The notes below the pieces were generated by a model. It was not told the DNA's origin. It saw only the letters and a list, made by a program, of their open reading frames with translations, and searched no databases. 64,000 bases of DNA from Terriglobia bacterium (GTDB lineage: Bacteria > Acidobacteriota > Terriglobia > Terriglobales > Acidobacteriaceae): assembly GCA_020073525.1 (NCBI GenBank), contig JAIQFA010000014.1, positions 1-64,000 on the forward strand, read 5' to 3'. This document shows, one piece after another, positions 25,583 through 34,132 of the stretch (the stretch's first letter is position 1; every line of letters begins with the position of its first letter). A program made the translations under genes and the position numbers.

Positions 25583-27760
25583 TTATTTTGCCAGCGGAGA
25601 TTCCTCGAGGCCGCGGTACTTCAGCATCGCCTTTGTGTTGGGTGGTGCGCCGCGCCAGGCTTCGTACATTTTGGCGAGATCCTCAGTATTACCACGCGAG
25701 AGGACCATCTGGCGGAAGCGGTCGCCGTTGGCGCGGCTGAGTTCGCCGTGTTCGACGAACCACTGGTAGCCATCGTCGGCGAGCATCTCGGTCCAGATGT
25801 AGGCGTAGTAGCCAGCGCTGTAGCCGCCTCCCCAGATGTGGCTGAAATAGCTGGTGCGATAGCGAGGCGGTACATAGCTGACATTAAGGTGGGTCTTGTC
25901 GAGTGCCTGCTGCTCGAACTGGTCAGGTTTCTGGAGCGGAGCATCGAGTGGCAGGGAGTGCCACTGCATGTCGAGTTCCGCCGCCGCCAGCAGTTCTGTC
26001 ATGTCATAGCCCTTGTTGAAGGTGGCCGCTTTCAGCAGCCGTGCTGCAAGCTCTTCCGGCATGGGCGCGCGGGTTTTGTAGTGCTTCGCGTAGTGTTTGA
26101 AGATCAAGGGATAGCGGGCCCAATGCTCGTTGAACTGTGACGGGAATTCCACGAAGTCGCGAGCGGTTGCCGTGCCGGATAGCGTTGGGTACTCGGCGTC
26201 GGAGAACATGCCGTGCAGAGCGTGTCCAAATTCGTGAAACATGGTAACGACGCCGTCGAAGCTGATCAGCGCCGGTTCGCCCTCGGCTGGCTTGGGCAGA
26301 TTGGCAACGTTGTAGACGACGGGCTGAGTCCCCAGCAAGCGCGACTGGCCGACGAAACTCGACATCCAGGCCCCGCCGTTCTTGTTATCGCGTTTGAAGT
26401 AGTCGCAGTAGAAGAGCGCGAGGTGCTTGCCATTGGCATCGAAGACCTCGAAGACCCGCACATCGGGCTGATAAACGGGGAGGTCGTGCCGCTCTTTGAA
26501 GGTCAGACCGTAGAGCTGATTGGCCGCATAGAACACGCCGTTCTCTAGCACGTTGTTGAGCTCGAAGTAGGGTTTCACCTGCGACTCGTCGAGGTCATAG
26601 CGAGCTTTGCGAACCTGCTCGGAGTAGAAGTCCCAGTCGTAGGGTTGGACCTGGAAACCGCCCTTTTGGGCGTTGATGACGGACTGGATGTCTTTCGCCT
26701 CGCGAGCGGCCTTTGCCGTGGCGGTCGGGACGATGGCATCCATGAACTGCAACGCGGCGGCGGGTGTTTTCGCCATCTGGTCTTCGAGCTTCCACGCGGC
26801 AAAGCTCGGAAAGCCGAGGAGTTTCGCCTTCTGAGCGCGGAGTTGCGCAAGACGGGCGATGGTGTCGCGGGTGTCATTGGCGTCGCCGCGTTCGGTGCGG
26901 TTCCAGGAATGCTCGAAGATGGCCTGACGCGTGGCGCGATCGCGGAGTGAGACAAGGTCGGGCTGCTGGGTGGTGTTCTGTAGAGGGATTACAAAGCCTT
27001 CGACCTTCCGGCTTTTGGCGGCCTGTGCGGCGGCTGCGATCCGAGCTTCGGACAGGCCGGCCAGCGCGGTCTTATCGGTAGTGACGAATGCGCCTTCCCT
27101 GGTGGCGGCGAGAAGTTTGGTAGTGAAGGTGTTCGAAAGGGAAGACGCCTCTTCGTTGATCTTCTTGAGTTCAGTCTTATCGGCTTCGGAGAGGTTAGCG
27201 CCGGCGTGTACGAACTTGTCGTAGACGTACTCCACCAAGCGGAGAGATTCGGGGTCGAGCTTGAGCGTGGCGCGTTGCTTGTAGATTGCGGCCACGCGTG
27301 CGAAGAGTTTCGTGTTGAGGTAGATGAAGTCCTGGTGCGCGGCGAGTTTGGGAGCCTCGATGGTCTTGACCTTCTGGAGGGTGTCGTTGGTGTTGGCGCC
27401 CGTGACTCCGCCGAAGGCTGCCATCACGCGGTCGAACAACAGGCCGCTCCTCTCCATGGCGACGAAGGTATTGTCGAAGGTGGGTGTATCGGGATTGTCG
27501 GCGATAGCCTGAATTTCCGCCTGTTGCTGCGCCATGCCAGCTTCGATCGCGGGCTGGAAGTCTTCGTCCTTGAGCTTGTCGAAGGGAGGTGCTTGGAAGG
27601 GCAGCGTACTGGGCGCGTAAAACGGATTGGCGGGGCCGAAGTCGGAGGCTGCGGCGAGCGCGGGGCTGATAGAAGCGAGCGCAAGAGTTCCGGCGGTGAT
27701 CAGGCTGCTCAAGAAAAATAGTATAGTCGTCGCCGTGCGGGGAGAAGTGGAGTGCATCAT
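25583..27760 (-). CDS. M3 family oligopeptidase (Dcp/oligopeptidase A-like), exported
   Basis: About 725 aa from the ATG at 27760. A signal peptide (TTILFFLSSLITAGTLALAS through SPALAAA) is followed by a long helical N-terminal half and the catalytic HEFGHALHG motif (about residues 509-517), with a downstream Glu in the FVEFPSQFNEHW region. Zinc metallopeptidases of this clan degrade short peptides. The signal peptide places it in the periplasm, as in many peptidyl-dipeptidase Dcp homologues. ACGAGGAA precedes the ATG at a slightly long spacing; the frame continues upstream to 27859 without protein-like sequence. Confidence 0.92.
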   Translation of the reverse strand: MMHSTSPRTATTILFFLSSLITAGTLALASISPALAAASDFGPANPFYAPSTLPFQAPPFDKLKDEDFQPAIEAGMAQQQAEIQAIADNPDTPTFDNTFVAMERSGLLFDRVMAAFGGVTGANTNDTLQKVKTIEAPKLAAHQDFIYLNTKLFARVAAIYKQRATLKLDPESLRLVEYVYDKFVHAGANLSEADKTELKKINEEASSLSNTFTTKLLAATREGAFVTTDKTALAGLSEARIAAAAQAAKSRKVEGFVIPLQNTTQQPDLVSLRDRATRQAIFEHSWNRTERGDANDTRDTIARLAQLRAQKAKLLGFPSFAAWKLEDQMAKTPAAALQFMDAIVPTATAKAAREAKDIQSVINAQKGGFQVQPYDWDFYSEQVRKARYDLDESQVKPYFELNNVLENGVFYAANQLYGLTFKERHDLPVYQPDVRVFEVFDANGKHLALFYCDYFKRDNKNGGAWMSSFVGQSRLLGTQPVVYNVANLPKPAEGEPALISFDGVVTMFHEFGHALHGMFSDAEYPTLSGTATARDFVEFPSQFNEHWARYPLIFKHYAKHYKTRAPMPEELAARLLKAATFNKGYDMTELLAAAELDMQWHSLPLDAPLQKPDQFEQQALDKTHLNVSYVPPRYRTSYFSHIWGGGYSAGYYAYIWTEMLADDGYQWFVEHGELSRANGDRFRQMVLSRGNTEDLAKMYEAWRGAPPNTKAMLKYRGLEESPLAK

Positions 27761-27905
27761 GGCTATGTGGATTCCTCGTTTGCCTGATTGTAACGGGCGG
27801 GTGGACTCTGGGGGAACACGGCGGGAATGGGAGACGAGGTTTTGGGCGACCCGTCGCATCCTCCGAGCCTGCTAGACTGACGAACATCTAAGGAGGCACG
27901 CTTCT

Positions 27906-29144
27906 GTGCACCGACCCAGCAAGAACAAAAGCCAAAACAAAAAAGGTGACGCCGGACTTGGAACCCGCGGAGTGTGGGCTGGTGAGAAGGGCAAGCGTTG
28001 GGAGCGCGCCACGCAAATCCCAGTGGCCCTTAGCGTCTCCTTCGGCTACGACGATGTGGACGAATGGCTCAAGGTGGCGCAAGGAGAGACACAGGGCCAT
28101 ATCTATAGCAGGAACACAAATCCAACCGTAGCCGCCTTCGAAGAAAAAGTTAGAGATCTGGAGATGGCCGAAGCCGTCACCAGTTTTTCAAGCGGCATGG
28201 GCGCGATCAGTAACACGCTTTTTGCACTCCTCTCACCGGGCGATCGGATCGTTTCCATTAAGGACACGTACGGCGGGACAAACAAGCTGTTTATCGAGTT
28301 CCTGCCTCGATTCGGCATCAAGGTGGCGTTGTGTGATACCAACGATCACAAGGCAATCGAAGCAGCCATTGGGCGGGGCTGCAAAGTGGTCTACCTGGAG
28401 AGCCCGACGAATCCAACCGTCAAGGTTGTCGATCTCGGCCGACTCGCTGCCGCGGCCCATCGTCACGGTGCTGTGGTAATTGTGGACAACACGCTGGCCA
28501 CGCCCATCAACCAACAACCTGTAAAGCTCGGCGCCGATCTCGTCATTCACAGTGCAACCAAGTTTCTTGGCGGGCACGCAGATGCGCTCGGCGGCGTGGT
28601 CTGCGGCGCCGCAGATCTCGTAGCGCGCATTTATCATTTTCGCGAAATCACAGGCGCCTGCCTCGATCCCATGGCCGCTTACTTACTGCTTCGAGGAATG
28701 AAAACCCTTCATCTTCGGATCGCACGGCAGAACGAGAGCGCACTCAAGATTGCGCGATTCCTGGAATCGCACCGGCACGTGACCAGGGTCTTTTATCCGG
28801 GGTTAGAGTCCCATGAACATCACGAAATTGCTCGCAAACAGATGCGCGGTTTTGGAGGGGTGTTGAGCTTCGCACTCAAAGGCGGTTTCGACGCTGTGAA
28901 ATCCTTTCTGCCTCGTTTGCGGTACGCCCATTTAGCTGCGAACCTGGGCGCCGTTGAGACCGTCGCTGGTCCGCCGGCGACCACGAGCCATGTCGAGTCC
29001 ACCCAGGAGGAACGTGCGGCCGCCGGCATCCCCGAGGCGCTCATCCGATACTCAGTGGGCATTGAAGACTGCGAGGACCTGATGGCAGATCTGCGTAATG
29101 CGCTAGAGAAGGTTGTTCCGGCGAAGCGGCGGCCAAACTCGTAA
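27906..29144 (+). CDS. PLP-dependent transsulfuration enzyme (cystathionine gamma-synthase/lyase family)
   Basis: A 412-aa fold-type I PLP enzyme. YSRNTNPTVAAFEEKVRDLE is the Cys/Met-metabolism signature start, and SGMGAISNTL and YGGTNKLF are also typical. The PLP lysine is in IHSATKFLGGHADALGGVV (Lys about 219), and the C-terminus has ESTQEERAAAGIPEALIRYS. It acts in methionine or cysteine interconversion, using O-acetyl-/O-phosphohomoserine or cystathionine; which one cannot be told from sequence. The start is GTG at 27906 with AAGGAGG nicely placed. Confidence 0.92.
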   Translation: MHRPSKNKSQNKKGDAGLGTRGVWAGEKGKRWERATQIPVALSVSFGYDDVDEWLKVAQGETQGHIYSRNTNPTVAAFEEKVRDLEMAEAVTSFSSGMGAISNTLFALLSPGDRIVSIKDTYGGTNKLFIEFLPRFGIKVALCDTNDHKAIEAAIGRGCKVVYLESPTNPTVKVVDLGRLAAAAHRHGAVVIVDNTLATPINQQPVKLGADLVIHSATKFLGGHADALGGVVCGAADLVARIYHFREITGACLDPMAAYLLLRGMKTLHLRIARQNESALKIARFLESHRHVTRVFYPGLESHEHHEIARKQMRGFGGVLSFALKGGFDAVKSFLPRLRYAHLAANLGAVETVAGPPATTSHVESTQEERAAAGIPEALIRYSVGIEDCEDLMADLRNALEKVVPAKRRPNS

Positions 29145-29169
29145 ACTAGCGGAGGGTGAAGCGCGCGTG

Positions 29170-29640
29170 TCAGTTTTTTCTCCTGGCGCGCGAAACAGTC
29201 CGCATCGGAACGTCGTTCTTCTTTTTACTTGTTTGAATCACGCGCCGCAGCGCGGCGATGAGAGCGGGTCCGCGCATGCGCAGTTCTGCCCGATGATGCA
29301 GGGAAAGCTCCCTTAGCACCTTTTCACCTTTTGGAGTCAGGGAAAGCAGAACTTCGCGGCCGTCTTCGCCTCCACGATGTCTCCGGACATAGCCGCCGGC
29401 GGAGAGCCGATTTACCAGTTCGACGGCGCTGTGATGTCGAATCTGAAGCCGCTCGGCCAGATCTCGGATCCGCGGACGCGCCTGTGGGGGCATCCCTTTC
29501 AAGGCAAGCATAAGTTGGTGCTGGTGAGGTTCGACACCCGCCTCGCGAGACGCCTGCTCACTGAAGTGCAGGAAACGGCGGATCTGATAGCGCAATTCCG
29601 CCAGGGATTCGTACTCGGCGGAGGTGAGCTTCCTTTCCAT
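29170..29640 (-). CDS. MarR family transcriptional regulator
   Basis: A 156-aa winged-helix protein. It has FLHFSEQASREAGVEPHQHQ at the dimerisation helix, RIRDLAERLQIRHHSAVELV (recognition helix), then the wing HRGGEDGREVLLSLTPKGEK. It is divergent from the ClC transporter at 29744, with a perfect inverted repeat in between (29720-29734), which suggests it represses itself and the transporter in response to a small ligand. The basic C-terminal tail is unusual but short. Confidence 0.9.
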   Translation of the reverse strand: MERKLTSAEYESLAELRYQIRRFLHFSEQASREAGVEPHQHQLMLALKGMPPQARPRIRDLAERLQIRHHSAVELVNRLSAGGYVRRHRGGEDGREVLLSLTPKGEKVLRELSLHHRAELRMRGPALIAALRRVIQTSKKKNDVPMRTVSRARRKN

Positions 29641-29698
29641 ACGGCAAAGTATATCGTCTCAAGACCATTGTGGCGTCCGGTATGAACAATCGCGCGGG

Positions 29699-29734
29699 TT
29701 GACAACCGTTTACATGATATATCGTGACACGATA
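29699..29734 (+). promoter_or_regulatory. candidate promoter and MarR operator upstream of clcA-like gene
   Basis: TTGACA (29699-29704) resembles a -35 box. TATCGTGACACGATA (29720-29734) is a perfect 7-1-7 inverted repeat covering the expected -10 position, between divergent marR and ClC genes. A related half-site TATCGT occurs at 29652-29657, nearer marR. Confidence 0.6.
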
Positions 29735-29743
29735 GTATTAGAC

Positions 29744-31633
29744 ATGTCAGCAAAGAATGGCAATCAGCCCGTTCCTGGGCGAGACAGCCACGAGAATTCA
29801 CGATTTACAAACGGTGGCAAACTGGCCGTCGCGCCCACCGGAGCATCCTTTGTCGCGCCGCCCGCCAAGTTCCGAATGGCTTTGGTATCGCTACTGGCCG
29901 CCGGCATCGGCCTGATCGCCGGCGTGATTGCGTATGCCCTCTACAACCTGATTGCGCTCTTTACCAACTTAGTCTTCTATCATCGGCTCGCGTTCACATT
30001 CACCAGTGCCCGGCTGAATCATCTTGGTCTGTGGGTGATCATCACTCCGGTGATCGGCGGCCTCATCGTCGGCTTCATGGCGAAGTATGGGACGACGAAG
30101 ATTAAGGGCCACGGGATTCCGGAGGCTATGGAGGCAGTGCTCGTGAATCGGAGCCGCATCGCGCCGCGAGTCGCGATCCTGAAGCCGATCTCGGCCGCGA
30201 TCGCCATTGGCACGGGCGGCCCGTTCGGCGCGGAAGGGCCGATCATTCAAACCGGTGGTGCGATGGGTTCGCTCGTCGGACAGCTCTTTCACACTACGGC
30301 AGCGGAGCGGAAAGTGCTGCTCGCCTGCGGAGCCGCAGCCGGAATGTCCGCCACCTTCAATACTCCAATCGCCGGAGTGATTCTTGCGATCGAATTACTG
30401 TTGTTCGAATTCAAGTCGCGATCCTTCATTCCCCTGGTCATCGCCAGCACCTTGGCCACTGCCGTTCACGTCCAATTGCTGGGTGGGGGACCGATGTTTG
30501 CAGTCGCCCCGGTTGACTTTGGCATTCCGAGGGCGCTGCCTTTCTACCTCCTGTTGGGAATTATCTGCGGGCTGGCTGCGGTCGCGTTCAGCAAGGCGCT
30601 GTACTGGGTGGAAGACCAGTTCGAGAAGCTGCCGATTGACGAACTGTGGTGGCCCGCGATTGGCGCACTCGGACTCGGCATCATCGGATACTTTGTTCCT
30701 CGCGTTCTCGGCGTCGGTTACGATACCATCGGCGACATTCTCAACGCCAACCTCGCTCTCAAGTTGCTCCTGGTCGTCATGATCGCCAAGGCGGTGGCAC
30801 TCATTGTGTCCTTGGGATCGGGGACCTCTGGCGGTTTGCTTGCTCCCATGTTCATGTCGAGCGCGGCGCTGGGCGGAGCGTATGCCATGGTGATCGACCG
30901 CTTTTTCCCCGGGGCGGGACTTGCGCCGGGAGCCTTCGCACTGGTGGCGATGGGCGCGGTGTTTGGCGCTGCTTCGCGGGCCGCATTTACCTTCATCATT
31001 TTTGCATTTGAGATCACCCGTGATTACAACTCGGTGTTGCCTCTCATGCTGGTCACCGTAATCGCAGATGGCATTGCGATGCTCCTCATGCCCAACTCCT
31101 CCATCATGACCGAGAAGCTGGCACGCCGGGGCCTGCGCATCCAACAGGATTATGAGGCCGACGCGCTCCAGCAGATCGCGGTCGAAGCGACGATGGACGA
31201 ACAGGTCGTGGTAATCTCCAGCGAAATGCGGGTTTCGGAACTTGCCGACCGCATCGCGCGCCATGATCCGGACGTCACCGGCCATCAAGGACTGGTCATT
31301 CTCGACCCGGATGACAATCTGGCGGGCATCATTACGCGCGGCGACGTCCTGCGCGCTCTCCAGACCCATCCGACCGGGGACTTGGGCGTGCTCGACGCGG
31401 GCACGCGCGATGTGATCGTCACGTATCCGGAGGAACTCTTGCACGAAGCATCGAACAAGATGCTCCGCCATAATATCGGTCGTTTACCGGTGGTCGATCC
31501 GAAGAACTCACGCCGAGTGATTGGCTACCTGGGACGCGCGGGCATCATGGCCGCCCGGCAGGGCCGGATGGAAGAAGAACACGTGCGCGAACCCGGTTGG
31601 ATTGGCTGGCCCTCGCGCCGGAAACCCTCTTAG
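29744..31633 (+). CDS. ClC family chloride channel/transporter with CBS domains
   Basis: About 629 aa from the ATG at 29744. Ten or more hydrophobic segments carry the ClC selectivity motifs: GTGGPFGAEGPIIQTGGAMG (gating Glu, here GAEGP where GREGP is commoner), GSGTSGGLLAPMFMSSAALG and GAASRAAFTFIIFAFEITRD. The C-terminal ~120 residues form a CBS pair (TRGDVLRALQTHPTG..NIGRLPVVDPKNSRRVIGYL) that probably senses adenine nucleotides. Exchanges or conducts Cl-, possibly F- or nitrate, across the inner membrane. Divergent from marR. The frame is open 40 codons upstream, but that part overlaps the marR start and the operator. Confidence 0.93.
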   Translation: MSAKNGNQPVPGRDSHENSRFTNGGKLAVAPTGASFVAPPAKFRMALVSLLAAGIGLIAGVIAYALYNLIALFTNLVFYHRLAFTFTSARLNHLGLWVIITPVIGGLIVGFMAKYGTTKIKGHGIPEAMEAVLVNRSRIAPRVAILKPISAAIAIGTGGPFGAEGPIIQTGGAMGSLVGQLFHTTAAERKVLLACGAAAGMSATFNTPIAGVILAIELLLFEFKSRSFIPLVIASTLATAVHVQLLGGGPMFAVAPVDFGIPRALPFYLLLGIICGLAAVAFSKALYWVEDQFEKLPIDELWWPAIGALGLGIIGYFVPRVLGVGYDTIGDILNANLALKLLLVVMIAKAVALIVSLGSGTSGGLLAPMFMSSAALGGAYAMVIDRFFPGAGLAPGAFALVAMGAVFGAASRAAFTFIIFAFEITRDYNSVLPLMLVTVIADGIAMLLMPNSSIMTEKLARRGLRIQQDYEADALQQIAVEATMDEQVVVISSEMRVSELADRIARHDPDVTGHQGLVILDPDDNLAGIITRGDVLRALQTHPTGDLGVLDAGTRDVIVTYPEELLHEASNKMLRHNIGRLPVVDPKNSRRVIGYLGRAGIMAARQGRMEEEHVREPGWIGWPSRRKPS

Positions 31634-31922
31634 GACATTGCCGGGACCGCAAACGCGGTCCCCGGCCAAAAAACGTACAAAAGCCGCTCCCCAAGCGGGA
31701 TTTAGCGACCCGTTCCCGGTCTGCCCAAATTGTCAGTTCTGACGCTCCGAGTGCGGTTTTGGATGAAATTCCTTGCGCAACTCTGCTACTATGGCCAATC
31801 TGTCGTTCTAAGTTCCTGTATCCGAGCCGCTTCTGCGGCGTGGTTTTGGATACTGGAGTGCTCTATAAAGTTGGCTTTCCCCCCTCGAGCCAACCACTGT
31901 CCCAGCCGTGTAGGAGTGTTCT
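31634..31922. other. intergenic region with GC-rich hairpin
   Basis: Holds GCCGGGACCGC-AAAC-GCGGTCCCCGGC at 31640-31666, seven bases past the ClC stop. It is followed by A and not T, so it is a stem-loop rather than a canonical terminator. The rest shows nothing recognisable; promoter of the next gene presumably lies near 31860-31900. Confidence 0.35.
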
Positions 31923-32843
31923 TTGAACGAGGGTACGATCGGAAGAACCGTGCGACGAAGGCGAAGTTGGTATCGGCGTCGTCTACGCATACAGCGAACC
32001 CTGGTCGCCGCGCTGGTTGGGGGATTGATTGTTGCTGCGTGCTGGCAGAATGCGGCCCGCTATTTCTCATTGCCCGCCTTGCACTCCTCCCAGATTTTGC
32101 CTGAATCTTTTTGGGTGCGCGCGAACCTCAAAAAGGATCCCGCTTTCGCGGCCTCGCAACCCGCCACGCATGCCAAATATCTCCAGCGGATTCCCGGTGT
32201 CTATCCTTATTCCGTCGTACCCGGAGGAGTCAAGGATCTCGGCGATCTCCGCCATGCAGCCTTGCGCGATCGGGTAGTTCGGCGGCACTACTCCCACTTC
32301 GACTTTGACCATGCCAAACTGATACGCCTCCCAGAAACCCGCGAAGTTTTTCTTTCCTATCGCATTCGTGACACGGTTTTTTGGACGCGCAAGAGAGTTC
32401 GCCTGCGCCCCGGTGAGCTGTTGCTGACTGACGGCAAAATTACCGCCCGTGCCCGCTGCGGCAATCAGATTTCCGACACGGCCAAGCCCGAAGTTTCCGA
32501 CGAAGAGCCGGATGAAGATGTGCTCGACCAACCGGTAGTGGCGGTCGCATTCGCGCCCTCCTTGTCGATCCGGCCTGTGCTCTCCGCGCCCGACTTGCCC
32601 ACCGGCCAACCGAGTCCGCCGACAGCCTTCATGGGTGGCTTCGTCTTTCCGTACGCGCCGCTCGGTTTGCCAATGCCATCGCGAGTCTGCTCTAAAGACG
32701 AAATTGCGCAGAAGGGCCACTGCGTCCCCAAACGCCACAAGAAGCCGATCGTTCCCGAGCCCTCGACCATGCTGTTGCTAGGTTCCGGACTGGTATTGAT
32801 CGCGTGGCGTTATCGAAAAACCACCCGCCCCATCGCGGCTTAG
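31923..32843 (+). CDS. PEP-CTERM sorting domain-containing protein
   Basis: A 306-aa exported protein. The N-terminus is very basic (RRRRSWYRRRLRIQR), then has a hydrophobic signal/anchor (TLVAALVGGLIVAA). The C-terminus is VPEPSTMLLLGSGLVLIAWR and then YRK, the full PEP-CTERM signal: PEP motif, transmembrane helix, Arg-rich tail. The exosortase system would cleave it. No exosortase gene is in the window. The body is uncharacterised. TTG at 31923 is supported by TAGGAG about 8 bases upstream. Confidence 0.88.
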   Translation: MNEGTIGRTVRRRRSWYRRRLRIQRTLVAALVGGLIVAACWQNAARYFSLPALHSSQILPESFWVRANLKKDPAFAASQPATHAKYLQRIPGVYPYSVVPGGVKDLGDLRHAALRDRVVRRHYSHFDFDHAKLIRLPETREVFLSYRIRDTVFWTRKRVRLRPGELLLTDGKITARARCGNQISDTAKPEVSDEEPDEDVLDQPVVAVAFAPSLSIRPVLSAPDLPTGQPSPPTAFMGGFVFPYAPLGLPMPSRVCSKDEIAQKGHCVPKRHKKPIVPEPSTMLLLGSGLVLIAWRYRKTTRPIAA

Positions 32844-32995
32844 CGATCTCCACTTAGGGACAGCCGCCGCCCTCGCTTTTCCCGGCCAAGCAAAGCTCAG
32901 CAGGGAATTCCTACCATGGAACTTCCGCGGCAGCGCGTGCGTATCTAAAGTCAGATGAGGCCGGGCGCAAACGCCACCCCGCCCAGGAGGGCATC

Positions 32996-33361
32996 ATGGA
33001 CGGCAACATTATTGGTTTAGTGGCAGTCACACTGTTTTTCGGAATTCCCTTGGCAGCCATGTATACGTACTACCGCGTTCGCAAACTGCGGACGGAGGAA
33101 CGGCTGGCGGCCATCGCGCGCGGAGCGAACGTGCCGATGGAGCCGGATCTTTCCGAGGCCGCGCACTCGCGGCGCTGGGGAATCCTGCTGGCCGCAATTT
33201 CCCTCGGCTACATGGCGATGATGGCAATCATTGCGCATTCGGAACCGGACGCCGGGAAAGCTCTGGCCGTCGGCATCGTGCCGTTAGCGGCCGGCTTAGG
33301 CTTCCTGCTGGATTTCGCATTGATCCGTAAAGACCTGAAGTCCGCGGCCGGCAGCCACTAG
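32996..33361 (+). CDS. small membrane protein, DUF6249-like
   Basis: A 121-aa protein. TM1 (NIIGLVAVTLFFGIPLAAMY) is followed by a basic/acidic linker (YRVRKLRTEERLAAIARGAN, VPMEPDLSEA), then two more hydrophobic helices. This layout is shared by many acidobacterial and Bacteroidota proteins of unknown function carrying the VPxxP linker. The ATG at 32996 follows CCAGGAGGG. No partner gene is evident. Confidence 0.8.
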   Translation: MDGNIIGLVAVTLFFGIPLAAMYTYYRVRKLRTEERLAAIARGANVPMEPDLSEAAHSRRWGILLAAISLGYMAMMAIIAHSEPDAGKALAVGIVPLAAGLGFLLDFALIRKDLKSAAGSH

Positions 33362-33454
33362 CCGCCTGTCCATCAATGCTCGGCGACCCTTGCCGTTCTT
33401 TTGTTGGTGCGCGTGCGGCGTTTGATAATTTCTTGAAAGACTGAAGGCGCCTCG

Positions 33455-33536
33455 CAGCGGTCAGCACTCGGCTCTCAGCCTCACCATTTCAAGTTGTCAG
33501 CTTGAGCGGAGCGGGGACTTCACGAAGTGAAGTCCC
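33455..33536. repeat. heptamer half element plus GGGACTTCAC hairpin
   Basis: 33455-33500 carries heptamer-like TCAGC/TCTCAGC units. 33514-33536 is a perfect hairpin GGGACTTCAC-GAA-GTGAAGTCCC flanked by GAGCGGAGC and GCGGAGTCG. No T run follows, so it is a repeat rather than a terminator. Confidence 0.5.
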
Positions 33537-33615
33537 TGCGGAGTCGAAAGCCCCCTGTATTTTTACGCCGCAGTGATTCAGCGTGAGATTTCCAGAGTCT
33601 TGGTCCTAAACCTCT

Positions 33616-33831
33616 CTAGCGAACAGGGGGCGCCTCGGCACTGTACAGGATGAGTTCGCCCTTGACGGCGCATTCAGTCTTGTCGAGGGGCGCCCGGCGT
33701 TCCAGGAACTTTTTCGGGATGGCCTCCGTAATGATGCCCATGAGCGATGCAATGGTCGTGGAAAGGGCGACAGGGAAGAACGCTGTGATCTGGGTCGGTC
33801 TGTGTTTTTCCTTGTTCTCGATGTTGATCAT
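33616..33831 (-). CDS. possible small membrane protein, unrecognised
   Basis: A 71-codon frame from the ATG at 33831 with one hydrophobic stretch (AFFPVALSTTIASLMGIITE) and a polar tail with one Cys. No ribosome-binding site and no recognised family; the complementary strand is also open. Listed only as a candidate. Confidence 0.22.
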   Translation of the reverse strand: MINIENKEKHRPTQITAFFPVALSTTIASLMGIITEAIPKKFLERRAPLDKTECAVKGELILYSAEAPPVR

Positions 33832-33851
33832 CCGGCAGGTATTCCGCGCTA

Positions 33852-34034
33852 TTACGCCTGAGCCCGGAACAGCGCTGGTACTTGCCCGTGAAGCGTCAGC
33901 GTAACGGTCAGGTCGGTGGTCTGGCCGATCCGCGTCTTGGCGAAGGCGAGCTTGGTCGCGGAAAGCGCCATCGGACCGTCGTCGTTGTTGCCGCAGTTCG
34001 GGAAGATGAGGGGAAGATGGCAACACTTTGCACA
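33852..34034 (-). pseudogene. possible decayed fragment with an Ig/ASH-like strand pattern
   Basis: A short frame ending at 33852 contains PMALSATKLAFAKTRIGQTT followed by DLTVTLTLHGQ. This resembles the opening of ASH/Ig-like repeats common in secreted acidobacterial proteins (S-x-LxF-x-x-x-x-xGQ). A stop codon lies just upstream and there is no start with a ribosome-binding site. Confidence 0.25.
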
Positions 34035-34065
34035 TCACTCCCGGCTCTGGCCTGGTCATAGGTGG

Positions 34066-34116
34066 CAGCCGAGCTGCGCTCGGCTTGGACGGGCGAGGCG
34101 CCCGTCCCCACACTGC
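34066..34116. repeat. GCCGAGC/GACGGGCG hairpin repeat, family R4, copy 2
   Basis: GCCGAGCTGCGCTCGGC hairpin followed by GGACGGGCGAGGCGCCCGTCC and CCACA. Lies 17 bases past the smpB stop. A frame read through it (from 34122) is not considered coding. Confidence 0.65.
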
Positions 34117-34132
34117 CGTCACCAGACACGAT

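Noticed and set aside
30395-31471. 358-codon minus-strand frame opposite the ClC gene
   Set aside because: Antisense shadow with His/Arg/Asp-rich sequence and no fold pattern.
31640-31666. GC-rich stem-loop after the ClC gene as a rho-independent terminator
   Set aside because: It is followed by CAAAAAACG with no T run, and in the other direction the T run precedes the stem. Kept only as a hairpin.
33616-34122. 168-codon minus-strand frame downstream of smpB as one gene
   Set aside because: Its first part is translated from the R4 palindromic repeat and it has no ribosome-binding site. Only the last 71 codons are kept, as a weak candidate.
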